Source: Boletus sp. NGJ
Taxonomy: Eukaryota; Basidiomycota; Agaricomycetes; Boletales; Boletaceae
Direction: 5' to 3'
Length of the DNA: 64,000 bases
Assembly: GCA_019096195.1 (NCBI GenBank)
Contig: JAGTXK010000022.1
Location: 124,001-188,000 of the forward strand
A program made the position numbers and the translations under genes. Positions 11,185-23,011 of this stretch are shown piece by piece. The stretch's first letter is position 1. The number at the start of each line of letters is the position of its first letter. Under the pieces are notes generated by a model that saw only the letters and a program-made list of their open reading frames with translations, ran no database searches and had not been told where the DNA came from.

Positions 11185-13287
11185 TCACGACAGGTTCATT
11201 GCCATATCCCAGAATCCCCTTTCCAGACTAATACACCTCTTCCAAATGGCCAACCACTCCGCGTACCGAGTGGGCGATGGTGGATCTAAAGCCGCCCGAG
11301 CTTCGATCGTTTCTTCAATAGGTGCATTGTGTTAGGATTGTTGGATCATGTGAGAGGCACAGAGGAAATAGAGGAACATGCGCACCAAGACCAGCATCGA
11401 CCGCGTCCTGATAGTTCTTTCCAGCGTAATCCTCCATCCACCCGAGGTACGGATTGCCTTCCCACTTGACCCACGAATCCGGTTTCGCAGCTTCTTTCTT
11501 GAGCCAGAGACCGACTTCGCCGTACCCTAGGAGGCATGCGGCAAGTGCCATCAAGAGGTTTGTCGCATCACCTGGGTACAGCGTTGAGTTAACAAATACA
11601 AGGCTCGTTCGATACCTACGCACCTTGTAAACCCATGCTGATGAGATAAGCTCCATACGCCGTCGTTGCCGGGGACTCGGGTGTCGTCTCCAATTCTTCC
11701 AGAGTGACATCAAACTTGGCGCAATAGGAAATGTGCATGCTGCTCTCTGTCTCGATTTGAAGCATGACCTTGGCCGCAGAGGAAATGGAAGCGAAGTCAT
11801 CAGACTTAGTTGCTAGTAGCCTACAGGTTCTATGTCGACACGATTGTCAAAGCACCGACAAGTGACCTACGCATATGCTCTCGCATAATGCTTCAGGTAA
11901 AGATAATCTTGCCTAAGGGAAGGTAAGGATCGACGCATACACAAGTGACGTAGGAAAGCGCGCGTACTTGATAAAGTGGATAAACGATGGTCTGCTGAGA
12001 GTGCCGTTGGCTAGTTGAACCACGAAATCGTGTTGGACGTATGTTTTCCATAGGTTGGCTGTGCTCTGAATAAACTTGTGTGTCAGTGGGTATGGGTATC
12101 CGGGAGTCCGCCTGCGGAGAACGTTCCAGCCAGCATGCAGCCCACGAGAACCAGATGCCTACGGTTGAACAACGAGCCTCGACACTGAGTGGAGGTGGTT
12201 CAAAGGGCCGTATCCTTTGCCAATTGGCGAAGCGGTCTCGATACCGAGATACGTGAACGAAGTCGCTTGCGCAGTTGCTTCTTCCACTGCAAAATATGAG
12301 AGAGAAATCCTGCAGACGTGATTGGCGAGAATCCTTCACCTGTCATTCCGTTTCCGAGGGCACATGCTAGCGCCGCACTCAGTGTACACCCTGTCCCATG
12401 GGTACTCTTCGATTGTAAGCGCGGTCGAGGGTATAACGTGATGATCTTGACGTCACGTTGACAAAGCACGTCTACGATGAGATCCGTGACCCCTGTCGTC
12501 TTGTCCTTTTGGAGGATTTCCGTGTTTTCTCTCGGGAGGAACGCAGGTCTGACGTTCAAGGTGGTGCCATCGGGGACTTGAACGTTACGGAGGTCATTCG
12601 TCGAAACAAGGACGTGTCCGCCCTTGAGCAGTACGGCTTCGGACCCAAACGTGACTAGATTCTGTGCCGCCACGAGCATGTCGTCAAGCGAAGCAATCTT
12701 GCAAGGCAAAGATCGTTCTTTGAGTAGAAGCTCCGCCTCCGCTTGGTTCGGTGTGATAACTTTCGACAGAGGGATTAATTCTTCTATTATAACGTTGACA
12801 GCGTCCGGCTGCAACAAGACATGTCCGGACGTCGAGACACAGACAGGATCACAGACGAGAGGGATACCACCGTGCGATTTAAAATGTTCTTTGAGCGTCG
12901 ACGTGATCGCCTTGACGTTTTCGGCAGTAAACAACATTCCGGTCTTGATGGTACGCACATCTATGTCATCGAGGACGGACCGTAACTAACGGAGTGTATC
13001 TGAGACACGAAGTCGGTTGGGGCAGGAGGGACACAAACCTGTTGTACGACGAATTCCGGTGGTGCGCCATGTACCGCCTGAACGCCAGTTGTGTTCTGGG
13101 CTGTCAATGCCGTCACAACGCTGGTACCATAGCACCCATGGGCTGCAAAGGTCCTGAGATCCGCCTTTTCGGTAATGTTCAGTAGTGGAATCGAGGAAGA
13201 CTTCTATTGACATAGTACCTGGATGCCTGCGCCTCCACTGGAATCTGAGCCAGCTATTGTCAAGACAGCTGTCACGTTCGCTGACAT
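11185..13287 (-). CDS. THI20: Bifunctional HMP-P kinase / TENA-type aminopyrimidine hydrolase
   Basis: Thiamine biosynthesis and salvage: the N-terminal ThiD-like domain phosphorylates hydroxymethylpyrimidine and its phosphate, and the C-terminal TENA/THI-4 domain hydrolyses thiamine breakdown products. Exon 1 (13287-13219) gives MSANVTAVLTIAGSDSSGGA; exon 2 (13164-13039) gives ADLRTFAAHGCYGTSVVTAL; exon 3 starts at 12985. The anion-hole region STHGTGCTLSAALA closes the kinase domain. After SPIGKGYGPLNHLHS the TENA domain follows: PYPLTHKFIQSTANLWKTYV, FIHFIKQDYLYLKHYARAYA, LMALAACLLGYGEVG, and near the end FWDMAMNLS with TGA at 11185. This yeast-like fusion is the usual fungal layout. Introns are about 53 bp. 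Divergent with RPA34. Confidence 0.95.
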
Positions 13288-13419
13288 CGTCCCTGAACGT
13301 AACCGTGTAAAAGCGTATGTGATTCCGTTGTTTGTTTCTAAAGCTCTTCCAAACACCCAAAACAGGTCATGAACGCCTTTCCTGCTTTGCCAAGCGGACT
13401 CTGGACAGTTTAGAACACA
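13288..13419. promoter_or_regulatory. Divergent promoter between THI20 and RPA34
   Basis: The 132 bp between the two start codons must hold both promoters. I see no TATA box, and no thiamine riboswitch signature next to THI20. Confidence 0.4.
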
Positions 13420-14342
13420 ATGTCCTCGTCATCCGATCTCGAGACCAGCATCGCCCAGCAAATCATCAGGAAAAAGACGAAATCGACCAAGAAAGGGACC
13501 AAACCGTCTACCGTCGTCGCTGCAGACCACGGGAGAAACGAGGGAGACGACCCTCATTGGGCATATGAACCTCCCGGAGGCGCCGTGTTGCTCGACCACA
13601 CCGTTGATGTCCGGGAGTTCGAGTGGGACGCGATCAAGGACGACGAAGACACCGAGATTTGGCTCATCCGAGCCCCAGATTCGGTATGCAGTAACGCTTT
13701 CCATCCGTTTCATCTTCAAAACATTCATGGACTGGTAGATCAAAGCGAAACATTTAAACGGACTCGAGATAGACCCTCCCTCTTTATCACAGACTACCCG
13801 CGTCGGGTCTCTCACGAGAAAGACCACATCATATGATGTCTGGTCAATCGGTGACGACGACGCAGAAGTTGCAGGGGGTGAAGAACTCCGAGGACTCTCC
13901 TGTTTACTCCCCCGAAAGAGAAAAAAGGGAAAATTATATATCGGTAAAAAAAAATCATTTTTTCATTCATGATTGCCCTATTCGCTCATACGTACCGTCA
14001 GCTCCAAAGCTTGTATCACACCATATTGTTATTTCTGCTCAACCTCCGATTGCTACCGCCCCAGAGTACCAGCCCGTCGTGTACCAAAATACACCCCGTG
14101 CATCTTATCCAAAGGACATGCTCAAGCATTCTTTCGTACCTTACGGCGCACGATCTGAGCAATCTCGGTCGGGGGATATGTCGATAGACGTTGATGGCGG
14201 CGAAACCGCAGTGGGCAAACTTCCTGACATGGTACCCTCACCCAAAGAGAAACTAACGAAATCAAAAGAATCAAAAGGAAAGAAGCGTAAAGTCGAAGGG
14301 GAGTCGCCCAAAAAGTCAAAAAAGCATAAAGCAAATGCTTAG
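13420..14342 (+). CDS. RPA34: RNA polymerase I subunit RPA34 (A34.5/CAST family)
   Basis: Forms the A49-A34.5 heterodimer of Pol I that promotes initiation, elongation and cleavage on rDNA. Three exons: 13420-13683, 13739-13943, 14002-14342; total 810 nt, 269 aa. The N-terminus is Lys/Ser-rich. The dimerisation region starts YEPPGGAVLLDHTVDVREFE, then IWLIRAPDS joined by splicing to IKAKHLNGLEIDPP. SYDVWSIGDDDAEVAGGEEL and LSCLLPRKRKKGKLYI follow. After the second splice come APKLVSHHIVISAQPP and YPKDMLKHSFVPYGA, which are typical of the basidiomycete family. The last 40 residues are a Lys-rich tail, as expected for A34.5. Exon 2 ends beside a run of A in the second intron. Confidence 0.85.
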
Positions 14343-14619
14343 ATACCATCCCGCCTTCTACTACCACGACATCATTCGAATGGAAATGAATTGGTGGATG
14401 TGGTACATTGTTAAACTCTAGATTGTGATCTTTAAAGCATGCTGATTGGTGAACTTATAAACGTAGGACTGATGAGGACAAACATCACGGGAAATAGGAT
14501 GACCACCATAGACAGGAATTAAATGGGCTGCGCGATACTATGATGCGACCACAACTCTTTCATCGAGCATGGGTCTGGTGTCTCCATTAATATAAAGGCG
14601 CAGTGGGTTGAGAGTTTGA

Positions 14620-15955
14620 AAGTGCTTTCATGTCGCACTCCCCCCTTGCTACTCACTGCTTCCCTAGCCGAAAAACAAGATAAAGGACCGGGTGAAAGTG
14701 AAGAAGGAAAGGAAACTCTCGTACGATGTTCACCGGCGCAGAAGGTCAACGTTCCTCCTGCAATTCGGGGAGTTGTTGTGCCTGGCTTGCCGTCTTCAAT
14801 CAACCAAAAGACGTTATAGAAGAAACCCGCAAGTTCGAGGGTGCAGAGAATGTGGAATGGCTAGCGAATACCGTTGGGGCTGAAGACATCAACGGATATG
14901 TTCTTCCTTTCCTTTGTTCATTTCAGGGCACTTACGGGCCGAGTCTAGCACATGTGTTGTTTGCATCATCCAGCCTTGCGCAAGATGCCGTCAGTAAGCT
15001 CCACGGCTCATGTTTTCAAACGTGGCCGTATACCGCGTCGTTCGCAACCTTCCCTTCGACGTCACCCAACAGGATTTACGAGCTATCTTTCTCCTATACG
15101 GCCCCACCCATTCGATCCATATTCCATTAGCAGAAGTCGACGATGTCAAGGCCAAGGACGATGCGGAAACCAAAGGACCTTCCAAAAGACCTCGATCCAA
15201 TGGGTTTGCATTCGTTTGAATGTTGAGCAAGAACAATGCTGAGTCCGCGTTGGAAAGTGTAACGGAGTAAAAGTCAAGGGGATGGGAGACGGTAGAGGAA
15301 CCCAAATGAATCGGGAGTAGGGGGAAAAGAGCGGGTGATTGCGGAGACTGGACACTTAGCGAGGTGAAATGGGTGAAGGGGAACTCGCGACCCACATCGA
15401 CTAGGGGTTCAACGTTTCAACTCGGAGGTCAAAAGGGGTATCCGGGAAGACCTCAGCCCCGATGAAGTCACCTCGCCTGCTGAAGTTGACGACCGAGACA
15501 GCAAGGACGACGTCAAAACAGAGTATGACATCGAGTCGAAGAAACGCAAGGCCAAGGTATTGCGACTTACGAGGGTCAAGCATGCAGAGATTGCACGCCA
15601 ATCAGACCGTGTCGACCCTGTCACCGGGTAAGGTCGCAGTCGCGGTCACGGTTTCATTGATGCGTGGGCAAACAATGACGCGGACATTGGTGTGCTTTTT
15701 GATAGATGGTGGAAGGAGGAGCTTGCAGATCTCGTCACAAAGGAGAAAGGAAGAAAGCCCAGACGAGGCTAGGATGAAGCGGATGAATGAGATGGAGACC
15801 TCGTTAAATCCCAGCAGGGGAACCCTTATTGTGGAGTTTTCCATCGAGAATATCCAAGTTGTGCAGCACCGAATAGCGCAAAAGGAGAAACTGGTGAATC
15901 ACTCTTTCGGCAGCAGTGGAGCTGCTACCAGACCCGAGAAGGTCCAAATCACATA
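14620..15955 (+). pseudogene. Decayed NOP4/RBM28-type nucleolar RNA-binding protein
   Basis: Fragments of the multi-RRM ribosome-biogenesis factor Nop4 lie in order. GLPSSINQKTL then FEGAENVEWLANTVG match the second RRM. ASSSLAQDAVSKLHG follows. VVRNLPFDVTQQDLRAIFL and YGPTHSIHIP (about 15031-15129) give the next RRM. This RRM ends GFAFV followed by TGA where the family has Trp, and further stops follow. RRM4 and its linker, expected next, are missing. The C-terminal parts REDLSPDE, KHAEIARQSDRVDPVTG, GFIDAWANNDADIGVLFD with RWWKEELADL, and TLIVEFSIENIQVVQHR appear in three different frames up to about 15890. Several stops, shifts and a large internal deletion make this a relic. The functional gene must be elsewhere. 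Confidence 0.82.
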
Positions 15956-15998
15956 ATGCCCGAGAGCCCGCCCCAAATAGTACGGAAGAAAACGCCGC

Positions 15999-16485
15999 GT
16001 ATCATCTGAGCAAAGCAAGCTCATCAAAACAGTGCAGACGAAGGAAGAGTCGGTAAAACCGGGGAGGATGGTTGGGTCCGTGATCAACCGGAAGAGACGG
16101 GCGCGCAAAGGCTGGTAAGAGTGCTCGGTAGTAACGGCTTTGTCTGTAGTTTGATTCACTCACCGTGCAATATGTTCGTCACGTTGGAAAGGTTCGAACC
16201 CCTTCAAGTTGAAGTTGCCCGACACACAGCTCATTGAGGTCACTACAAACATCACTCAAACGTGCCTATGCTAAGGCACTACATAGCACTCGGTTTGATT
16301 GAACATTCATACGAACGTCAGCTGCCAAAGTTATTCTTTTTTGTCCTCCAAGCAGTCTGAGTCTGATCCGGTTTCATTATCTCGGACTTGAGATCAAGAA
16401 ATATAAAACTCACGTCCTTTGCTCTCGTTCCGTCATCATTGCGACAGTCAGGACTCTGGCTAGATCACCCACTTTTTGGACACTG
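15999..16485 (-). repeat. Diverged direct repeat A, left of the Crinkler-like gene
   Basis: About 490 bp that reappear, diverged, at 19220-19785. Shared landmarks in the same order include GAGCAAAG, CCGTGATCA, TTTGATTCACT, GGAAAG-TTCGAA, GTCCTCCAAGCAGT / GCCCTCCAAGCAGT, AAAACTCAC, GCTCTCGTTCCG, CAGGACTCTGG and ATCACCCACTT. On the minus strand this copy has an open stretch with RLFRLITDPTILPGFTDSSF and YYLGRALGHYVIW that looks once-coding. I cannot name that protein. Confidence 0.65.
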
Positions 16486-16747
16486 AGCGGGGGTTAACTA
16501 GGTCACGCTGAGACTCTTCTTCGTGTGACATTCAACTTCAAGTCGAGCAGCCCCTATGCGTGACGCCTTACTCTTCTAGTACCCACCACCCTACTATGAG
16601 TACTGGTTGTGAGTAGTAACTATCCTGTTCACTCCTCTTGTCGGTGACATCCGTCCCGTTTTCGTGGTGCACATCTATAGATGGTAAATCGTTTCCTGAA
16701 CTTGTGCCTCGATTGTACTGATTGAGGTTCCGTCACAAGCTGCGCAA

Positions 16748-19118
16748 ATGGCCTGGTCTGCGCCATACCAGGGAAAGTATCATGAGATCTTGTTGAAGAA
16801 TATCAATGCCATGGAACGTCGAGCGGATTATTCTACTACCGCCACGCTTATCCAGAGCTCTGGCACAGGAAAATCTCGTATGGTCGACGAGCAGGCTAAC
16901 CTGGTCTTCACGATCCCGTTCAATGTTCGTAATCCTGCAGAGCGTTGGGGTGAACATGCCCATGTTGGCCTTGTACACAGTGCTAATTGCTGTCTGAATT
17001 GTCAGCCGGGGCACATCCACCCGAAGATACTGAAGTTCGGAGGTACCTCTGCAGAAATTCGGTGCTCAGAAGCACGACAGTGGCTATGGATCGCACCACT
17101 TTGTTCTTCGGACACCTACTTTCACAAGTCGCCAATGAAGTGCAACAAGTCTTCTCGGTAGACAAGAATTGTCTCCAAATTGCCTTGCACGCCGCTGGAG
17201 GACATATCTGTCAGAGGGCCAGAAGCGAACTCTGCTATACGAGAATGTCATAGAGGCATGCAAAAATTGGCAGGTCAGTATGTTGAATGTTTACTTGTTG
17301 TTTCTGAACTCATCATGATCATGTTTGCCCACTTAGGGTAGCAGCAACATCTCACTACTCGCAGAAACACAGTTAAGACAGTTGCTGTCAGTCTTGGCGA
17401 CTTTTTGCAATTATCCGAAATCGGATGATATCAAAGTTATGTTATACTTCGACGAAGCACACGAGCTCAACTACTCCATTCCAGATGACAAGGATGGAAA
17501 AACAATGTATGATGTCGTGCGGTCAAGTTTGAATCACTTCAGAAGCTCCCCTGTTTTTACCATATTTCTTTCCACCCAATTGTCTCTGACATTGGTGGTC
17601 CTTCTGCTGTGGCAGGTCGGTTCGCTCGGCAGCAAGCTACAAAAAAACCTAATGCTGTAATCACGGAGACACCATTCGACTGCCACCCGAGTTTCCCACT
17701 CAAACGTGAAGAATTCAAGTTGGAGGATCTTGGGAACCTCCGCTTTCTGGCACGCTTTGGGAGGCCATTGTATGAGATCCAGTTCATTAGGCTTCACTTT
17801 CGTTAATCTCGGTGTTGTAGGTCTGGACTATGTTGGAACGAGTAGAGGCAGCCATCATCGACGATCTCGTCGACAAAGCCGTGAGTCTAGCACGCGCGAA
17901 ACTCGTTTTCGACAAGATCTTCAAGGTCAAACACTCCAACACAGCAATGCTTGCGATTTTAGATGTCTTGATCGCAATCGACTTTGAGCCAAGCTGGGAC
18001 ACCGCACACCAGACACAAATGGACATGGTTGCGAGTCACATGAGGACCGTTTTCTCCGTTCCAGATCATCGCCTCTACATCCACTCCGGATATCCATCCG
18101 AACCTTTCCTTGCGGAGGCTGCTTTACGTCAAATGTACCTCTACATGGAAGATTCGCCAAGTACGATGATCTCCATCCTGAAGAAGAATCTCGATCTTGG
18201 TCTGATTAACCTCGGTCGGAGGGGTGAGATCGTCATGCGGGTCCTTCTCATGAAGGCATACATAGAAAGCCATTGTCGCTGAGCAAGTCGAGAAAGGTAG
18301 CCAGGATCCGCAGCCGAACTTCAGCAATGGTTGTAGCTTCCTCCAGTTTTTGAAAGCCTTGTTTGCGGACGGGTACCATGACCGGATCCTAAAGGCTACT
18401 CCGGAGAACGGGGTCGAGGAACGTACTCTCGAAGATGCCTTTAAACATGCAGTTGTGCGGTTCACACATTTCGTCAAAGCGTTCGATGACACTGTTGTGA
18501 AAACACAAGAAATGGAAGCCGGTTTCATTAGGGGTTCGGCATTCATATGTTACAACTGCCGAAAGAGGTCGACATCTTTTTATCGTCCCAATTTTACTTG
18601 ACAAACATGACATGGTGGCAGAGTCCTCGATGTCTGCACTGCTCATACAGGTGAAAGTGCAGAAAAGGGCGGGCGGCACCGGTGCCTACACCATGGACCA
18701 GAAGACGCTCGACTTCTTCCCGGATGATTCTACCCAGAAATCTTTAAGGCCGTACGTGACACTTGTCGCTGAGCTAGGCGTCGATGTTACTTCGACATCC
18801 GATACCTTGGACACTGGCCATAGCGCACCCCGCGCCTCCGCTGGCATTTCATCCGTGCAAGAGGCAGAGCACCCGAAGTACAGCCTTCGAGCTGACGGGT
18901 GTACTAATAAGACCTGGAACGTTATCCGCTATGACGAGCATGCAGACTACATGCGCGTCTTGGGCAGAGATGATCATTTGAACGACCACCCGAGAAAAAA
19001 CAAGGAGTCGCTGCAAGTCGTTCGCCAAATGCTGCCACTCTGGTATGAAGATGTAGCATGGTTCTCCGACGACGAGCCAAGTGCGACAGCGGTGCCGATG
19101 GATGTCGAGGATCCGTAG
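16748..19118 (+). pseudogene. Crinkler-like P-loop NTPase with C-terminal nuclease domain, broken
   Basis: Member of the large basidiomycete family of Crinkler-like proteins that join a P-loop NTPase to a PD-(D/E)XK-type nuclease domain. Visible parts in order: start MAWSAPYQGKYHEIL, Walker A within SSGTGKSRMVDE (about 16855-16890), the following VFTIPFNVR, Walker B VMLYFDEAHELN (about 17430-17470), the sensor-like LSTQLS near 17570, a helical middle region (about 17830-18280), and the nuclease-like core with SALLIQVKVQK near 18630-18665. It appears broken, with a small number of interruptions beyond those introns could explain. In the family these proteins are linked to effectors, intragenomic conflict or transposon-like spread; no function is inferred for this copy. 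Direct repeats flank it. Confidence 0.7.
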
Positions 19119-19219
19119 TTCGTGGGTGGTAGATTGCAAGGTTGCGGTTGTATCGTCTTTGTCAGGTCCAATGATTGCAGCATTGAGTTTGTATTGTATT
19201 GTATTTTACTGTAACGGCG

Positions 19220-19785
19220 AGTATTGTCATTTGAGCAAAGTAAGCTTGAAGAATTGGTGAAATTTTAGAGTGGGCCCGTGATCAGCAGGAAATGACGGCG
19301 TGGTAGGTGAAGCAATATTTCGTGGTTTCGTCTATACTTTGATTCACTGACCATGCTGGAAAGATTCGAATACCAAACGCCCAACACGCAACTCAATTTC
19401 CCCGCTATCCTGCCATGATCATATTGCGGAATCTTTTTCGCCCTCCAAGCAGTATCATCCGGTTTCATCCTCATGCATACAAACTTCTCGGACCTGAAAC
19501 CAAAGAAATGTAAAACTCACATCCTTAGCTCTCGTTCCGCCACTGCAACCCCTTTGTACCTGTTGACAATGGACATGACATCTTTCAGTCCCAGAGTGTG
19601 GCCAATCACAGGTGCGTCTCGTTTTCGAAACCACCTTCGTGCCAGCGTTTATTGGAAGTAAGTACATGTTACCAATAGGCACTTCATCCGGTTTTGGACG
19701 TCGGCTTGTGGGCATCGTACATACCAGTGAGTCATTGCAACAGCCAGGACTCTGGTCAATATCACCCACTTCTTAGACCGGGCCC
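19220..19785 (-). repeat. Diverged direct repeat B, right of the Crinkler-like gene
   Basis: Partner of the repeat at 15999-16485, same orientation, with extra sequence in the middle (about 19530-19720). The open stretch seen in copy A is more eroded here; only LPRRHFLLITGPL remains of the RLFRLITDP segment. Together the pair brackets the 2.4-kb Crinkler-like gene. Confidence 0.6.
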
Positions 19786-20502
19786 GAGCAGCAAAGATCA
19801 AACATCCACTGCGCGCAGAACTCAATATCGCCATCGAAACCGTAGAGCAAGGTAAAGAAGCAGATCGATGTTATCATTCAAGAGTCGGGATAAGGGATGC
19901 CGCTCTGTAGTTGTGGACGTGGACGTGAATAACACAGGGGTGAGGGAACATCGGGTTTGTCGAGGTTGAAGGTGGGTATGTCATGCACACACATAAAATA
20001 AAAATCGATGATGCGAGCTCGTGCATTTCGCAGCAGAATTCATGCGGTATTAGTATGAGACGAAGGTGTTCGGGATACTCGATGTGGCCATGGTGGTCCT
20101 TCCTTGCGTGTGCAAACGTGAGTCCTGGGCATGATTAAGCACTCCTGCGTCTCCCAGTCCGCATGACACTTTTGTAACAGAGAAAATCGAGACGGTCGTC
20201 ATGATGAAGCCGAAGTGGGTGGAAGATAAAGATCGAGGTAAAGTGCCCCACATGTTTCGGTTTCCCTTGCGCGTGACATGTGGACCAGTCGATATTCGCG
20301 CAAGCTCTGTTTCCGCCAGACCGAATGTCATTAAGCTCGAGGTGGAAAATATTTTTCCATGCCAGCTGAGCAGATAGTACAATGTAACGAGCAAGCATGT
20401 AGTTGCAAAGTAGAGTACACGTGAAGGTGAAGGTGAGCGATGAACATGAAGAATAAGATTTAAGGTTAAAATCATAACGAATGCATCCGCCAACAAGACA
20501 AG
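19786..20502. other. No gene recognised
   Basis: About 700 bp between repeat B and the ADA3 stop codon. A 148-codon open frame on the minus strand (20050-20496) has no recognisable domain and sits where the ADA3 3' untranslated region should be. I see nothing else. Confidence 0.4.
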
Positions 20503-22751
20503 TCATCCCACATCCATTTCATCTTCCTGCGTAGCATTCTGATGTGTAGTAGTCCGTGGGCCACTATCGATACCGTTCAGCTGAAGTGACCTCTGTCCAT
20601 CGTGTTTAGCAGCCTCCAATCCTTCGTAGACGCTCTTCTTGGGGAGGCCCCAGATCCGACCCGGGTATGTCTGCTCCTTCTCGTCGAAGACACCTCCAAC
20701 CATCGTGACCCACTGCTGTCTCGTCTCGACCATTTGCTTCAGTTGATCTGGAACCATCAAATGAAGATCGTCATCGGGGCCAAGGCCAAGCGCGGAGGGC
20801 GGCGGTTTCGGTAACTCGACAGAAGTACCGCCACCATTCATGCTTCCGTTGACTTCAGGAGTCTTTTTCTTCTTTTTTCCAAGTTTTGGGGCGTCCTTTT
20901 TCTGGAGTTTATTGTAAAGGGCAACAATGCTCTTATCAAGGGAGTCTCGTAGTTCCAAGTATTCTTGATACCCGAGGCGGTCTTTGGCAATGCTTGCCAA
21001 GCGTTCCTTCCGTTGCTTGTTTATGGTTACCACCGCTCGGAGTTCGCTTTGTGCATGGCGGAGCGCCGTGGCGATCGGATCATCTACCCTGGCGGAGTAG
21101 TCGGGCTGGAAGAGTCTCGGGTCAGATAAAGGAAATTGTGCAGTGTACATCCATATAATTTACCGGCTCCGCCAACAAACCATGAAACCGCATCGTGTCT
21201 TGGATTCGTTCCTCAAGATCGGCGACGTTCACCTTCTCTCGTCTAGCCGCAGCAGCCCCAGTACCACCTGGTCGTCCCTCCATGGCATCCTCGGCTGCCT
21301 TCACACCCTTCCATGACGTGGTAGCATCCTGCATGGGGAGCAGGGCACTGATCAACCGTTCCGTGAGTGGGCCATGACTTCGCTCCTCAGCCGAAAGATC
21401 AGATTCCAAGAGTGTCGAAGGATCCCATTTCGGCAGAGCTGAACCATCGTTTGTTCGGTGAGGTGCGAGTCCAGGTAATGGCCCACCATAATGTTCAGTG
21501 TCCATTTCCTCCCATAGGTCCAAATAATGGCGTCCAAGTTTGGGCATGATATATGGTTCCACGTCGTCCCCTGCGAACTCAAGGTAGCCGATATCTTCTT
21601 CCTTAATCCCTCGTATCCAAGGTTCGATGCTCGTGTAGAACGTATTGACGGGAATTTGTGACGGTTGCTTCAGTTTGCTGAAATCCTCCATAACATGTAT
21701 TGGCTGACTGGGTCCAGGCACAGGTGCAGGGGGTATAGGAGGACGCGCAGGGAACAATTGCACAGGCGGTGGGACGTTGAAATCGGGCAAGTGTAGTGAC
21801 TAAAGTTCTGTCAGCGTCGCTCCCAACCATGGACACAGAGGACTCGCCTTGGCATGATTTAATGCAGAACCTACGACCTTGGGTTTAGGTGGTAAAGCCG
21901 ATGGGGCGTGGGTTGTTGGCACCGTCTTGATAGCCTTTCCGGTATCTGTCGAACTCGTAGGTTAATTCTGTGCTGCAATCATCGGGATTATTCATGCCAC
22001 ACCTTCCAAATCACTATCGTCTTCCCGTTTGCGCTTTTTCTTTTTCTGCTTCAAGTCAGCGGGTAGTCTGAGTCCGCGTTCATGAGGGTGTTAGAGTGAA
22101 CCACACTAGTGAGGTGCTTACGGTCGACGAGGGTCCTGTGACGCCTTGACAGATGACAGGGCTGATGTCGGTAACAAGGAGGGTCTGGCCTTGGCAGAGC
22201 CATTAATTATAGTGGTAGGATAGCCTTGTTCTTCTGCGTCCAAGAGCGGTGTGACTGCGATGGTCAAGACATCCAACGGAAAATGACCAATGCCACAGAG
22301 GTATTGCGTCACATGCGCATATGACACGATACAATGTGCCGCGTGGACGCAGGACGCAATACGTATTTTTTTCGCGCAGATTCAACCGTTCCGTATTCCA
22401 GTAACAGATCAGTTATATGATACGAGAGGACCGATAAGGCGAGTAAGGAGACGGGATCAGTGCCATCGCGCGAACAAGGTGCAAAGACGTACAGCCGTGC
22501 TCTCGGTTAACTTTGTCTATTGCCTTTGCTTTCCCCTTTGCCTTCTCCTTTGCTCGCCGCATGAACTCCTCGATCGTTTTAAGGTCATCACCTGCCTTCT
22601 TCGCGCGCTCAAGTGTCTTCTGACGGAGGAGTTTTAGCTCGGAATGGAGGAATTCGAGTTCGTCTATCGGGGGCACGGCTTCGGACTGGTTTTTGAACAA
22701 CGAAGACCGAACGACAGTGGGCAAAGTATAAGATAGTAGCTTGGACGACAT
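20503..22751 (-). CDS. NGG1: SAGA/ADA complex subunit Ada3 (Ngg1)
   Basis: Links Gcn5 and Ada2 in the histone acetyltransferase module of SAGA and ADA, in the nucleus. The N-terminus from 22751 (MSSKLLSYTLPTVVRSSLFK) leads into a coiled-coil-like Lys/Glu-rich stretch (about residues 30-80). A low-complexity linker over 22330-21800 follows. The conserved region starts FYTSIEPWIRGIKEEDIGYL and EPYIMPKLGRHYLDLWEEMD, then HGPLTERLISALLP, VKAAEDAMEGRPGG and VADLEERIQDTMRFHGLL. After a short intron near 21150-21090 come DDPIATALRHAQSELRAVV, LQKKDAPKLGKKKKK, ALGLGPDD, VPDQLKQMVETRQQWV and NPGRIWGLP-like YPGRIWGLPKKSVYEGL, the family's C-terminal signature. It ends DEMDVG at 20503. Several introns in the N-terminal half were not resolved. 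Confidence 0.9.
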
Positions 22752-23011
22752 GGCAGCAGCTCGGAGGACAGCGGCACTGCGAACGTGGGATTGTGTGTTC
22801 GGAGCGAGGACTGGAGACCCCAGAGGGAGTGAGTCGGACGTCCGACGCGATGAGGGCGGGCTGTTGGGATGTCAGATTGCAAGGAGCTGCCAGGTGAGAA
22901 CAAGCCAATGCCAGCACTACGTTCAGTCAGTGTATCATGAGCGTCCGTTTGTTGTTGATTATGTAATACACATATTCCCACACGTCGAGCACAGCGACGA
23001 CGACGAGGACG

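Noticed and set aside
12980-13420. Thiamine riboswitch near THI20
   Set aside because: The conserved TPP-aptamer pairs are not visible in the leader or in the first introns.
16185-16205. GGTTCGAACCCC, resembling a tRNA T-arm
   Set aside because: No acceptor stem, D-arm or anticodon arm can be folded around it; it is part of the diverged direct repeats. I found no tRNA gene in the window.
20050-20496. 148-codon minus-strand frame with hydrophobic stretch
   Set aside because: No domain, no neighbouring exon, and it lies where the ADA3 3' untranslated region belongs.
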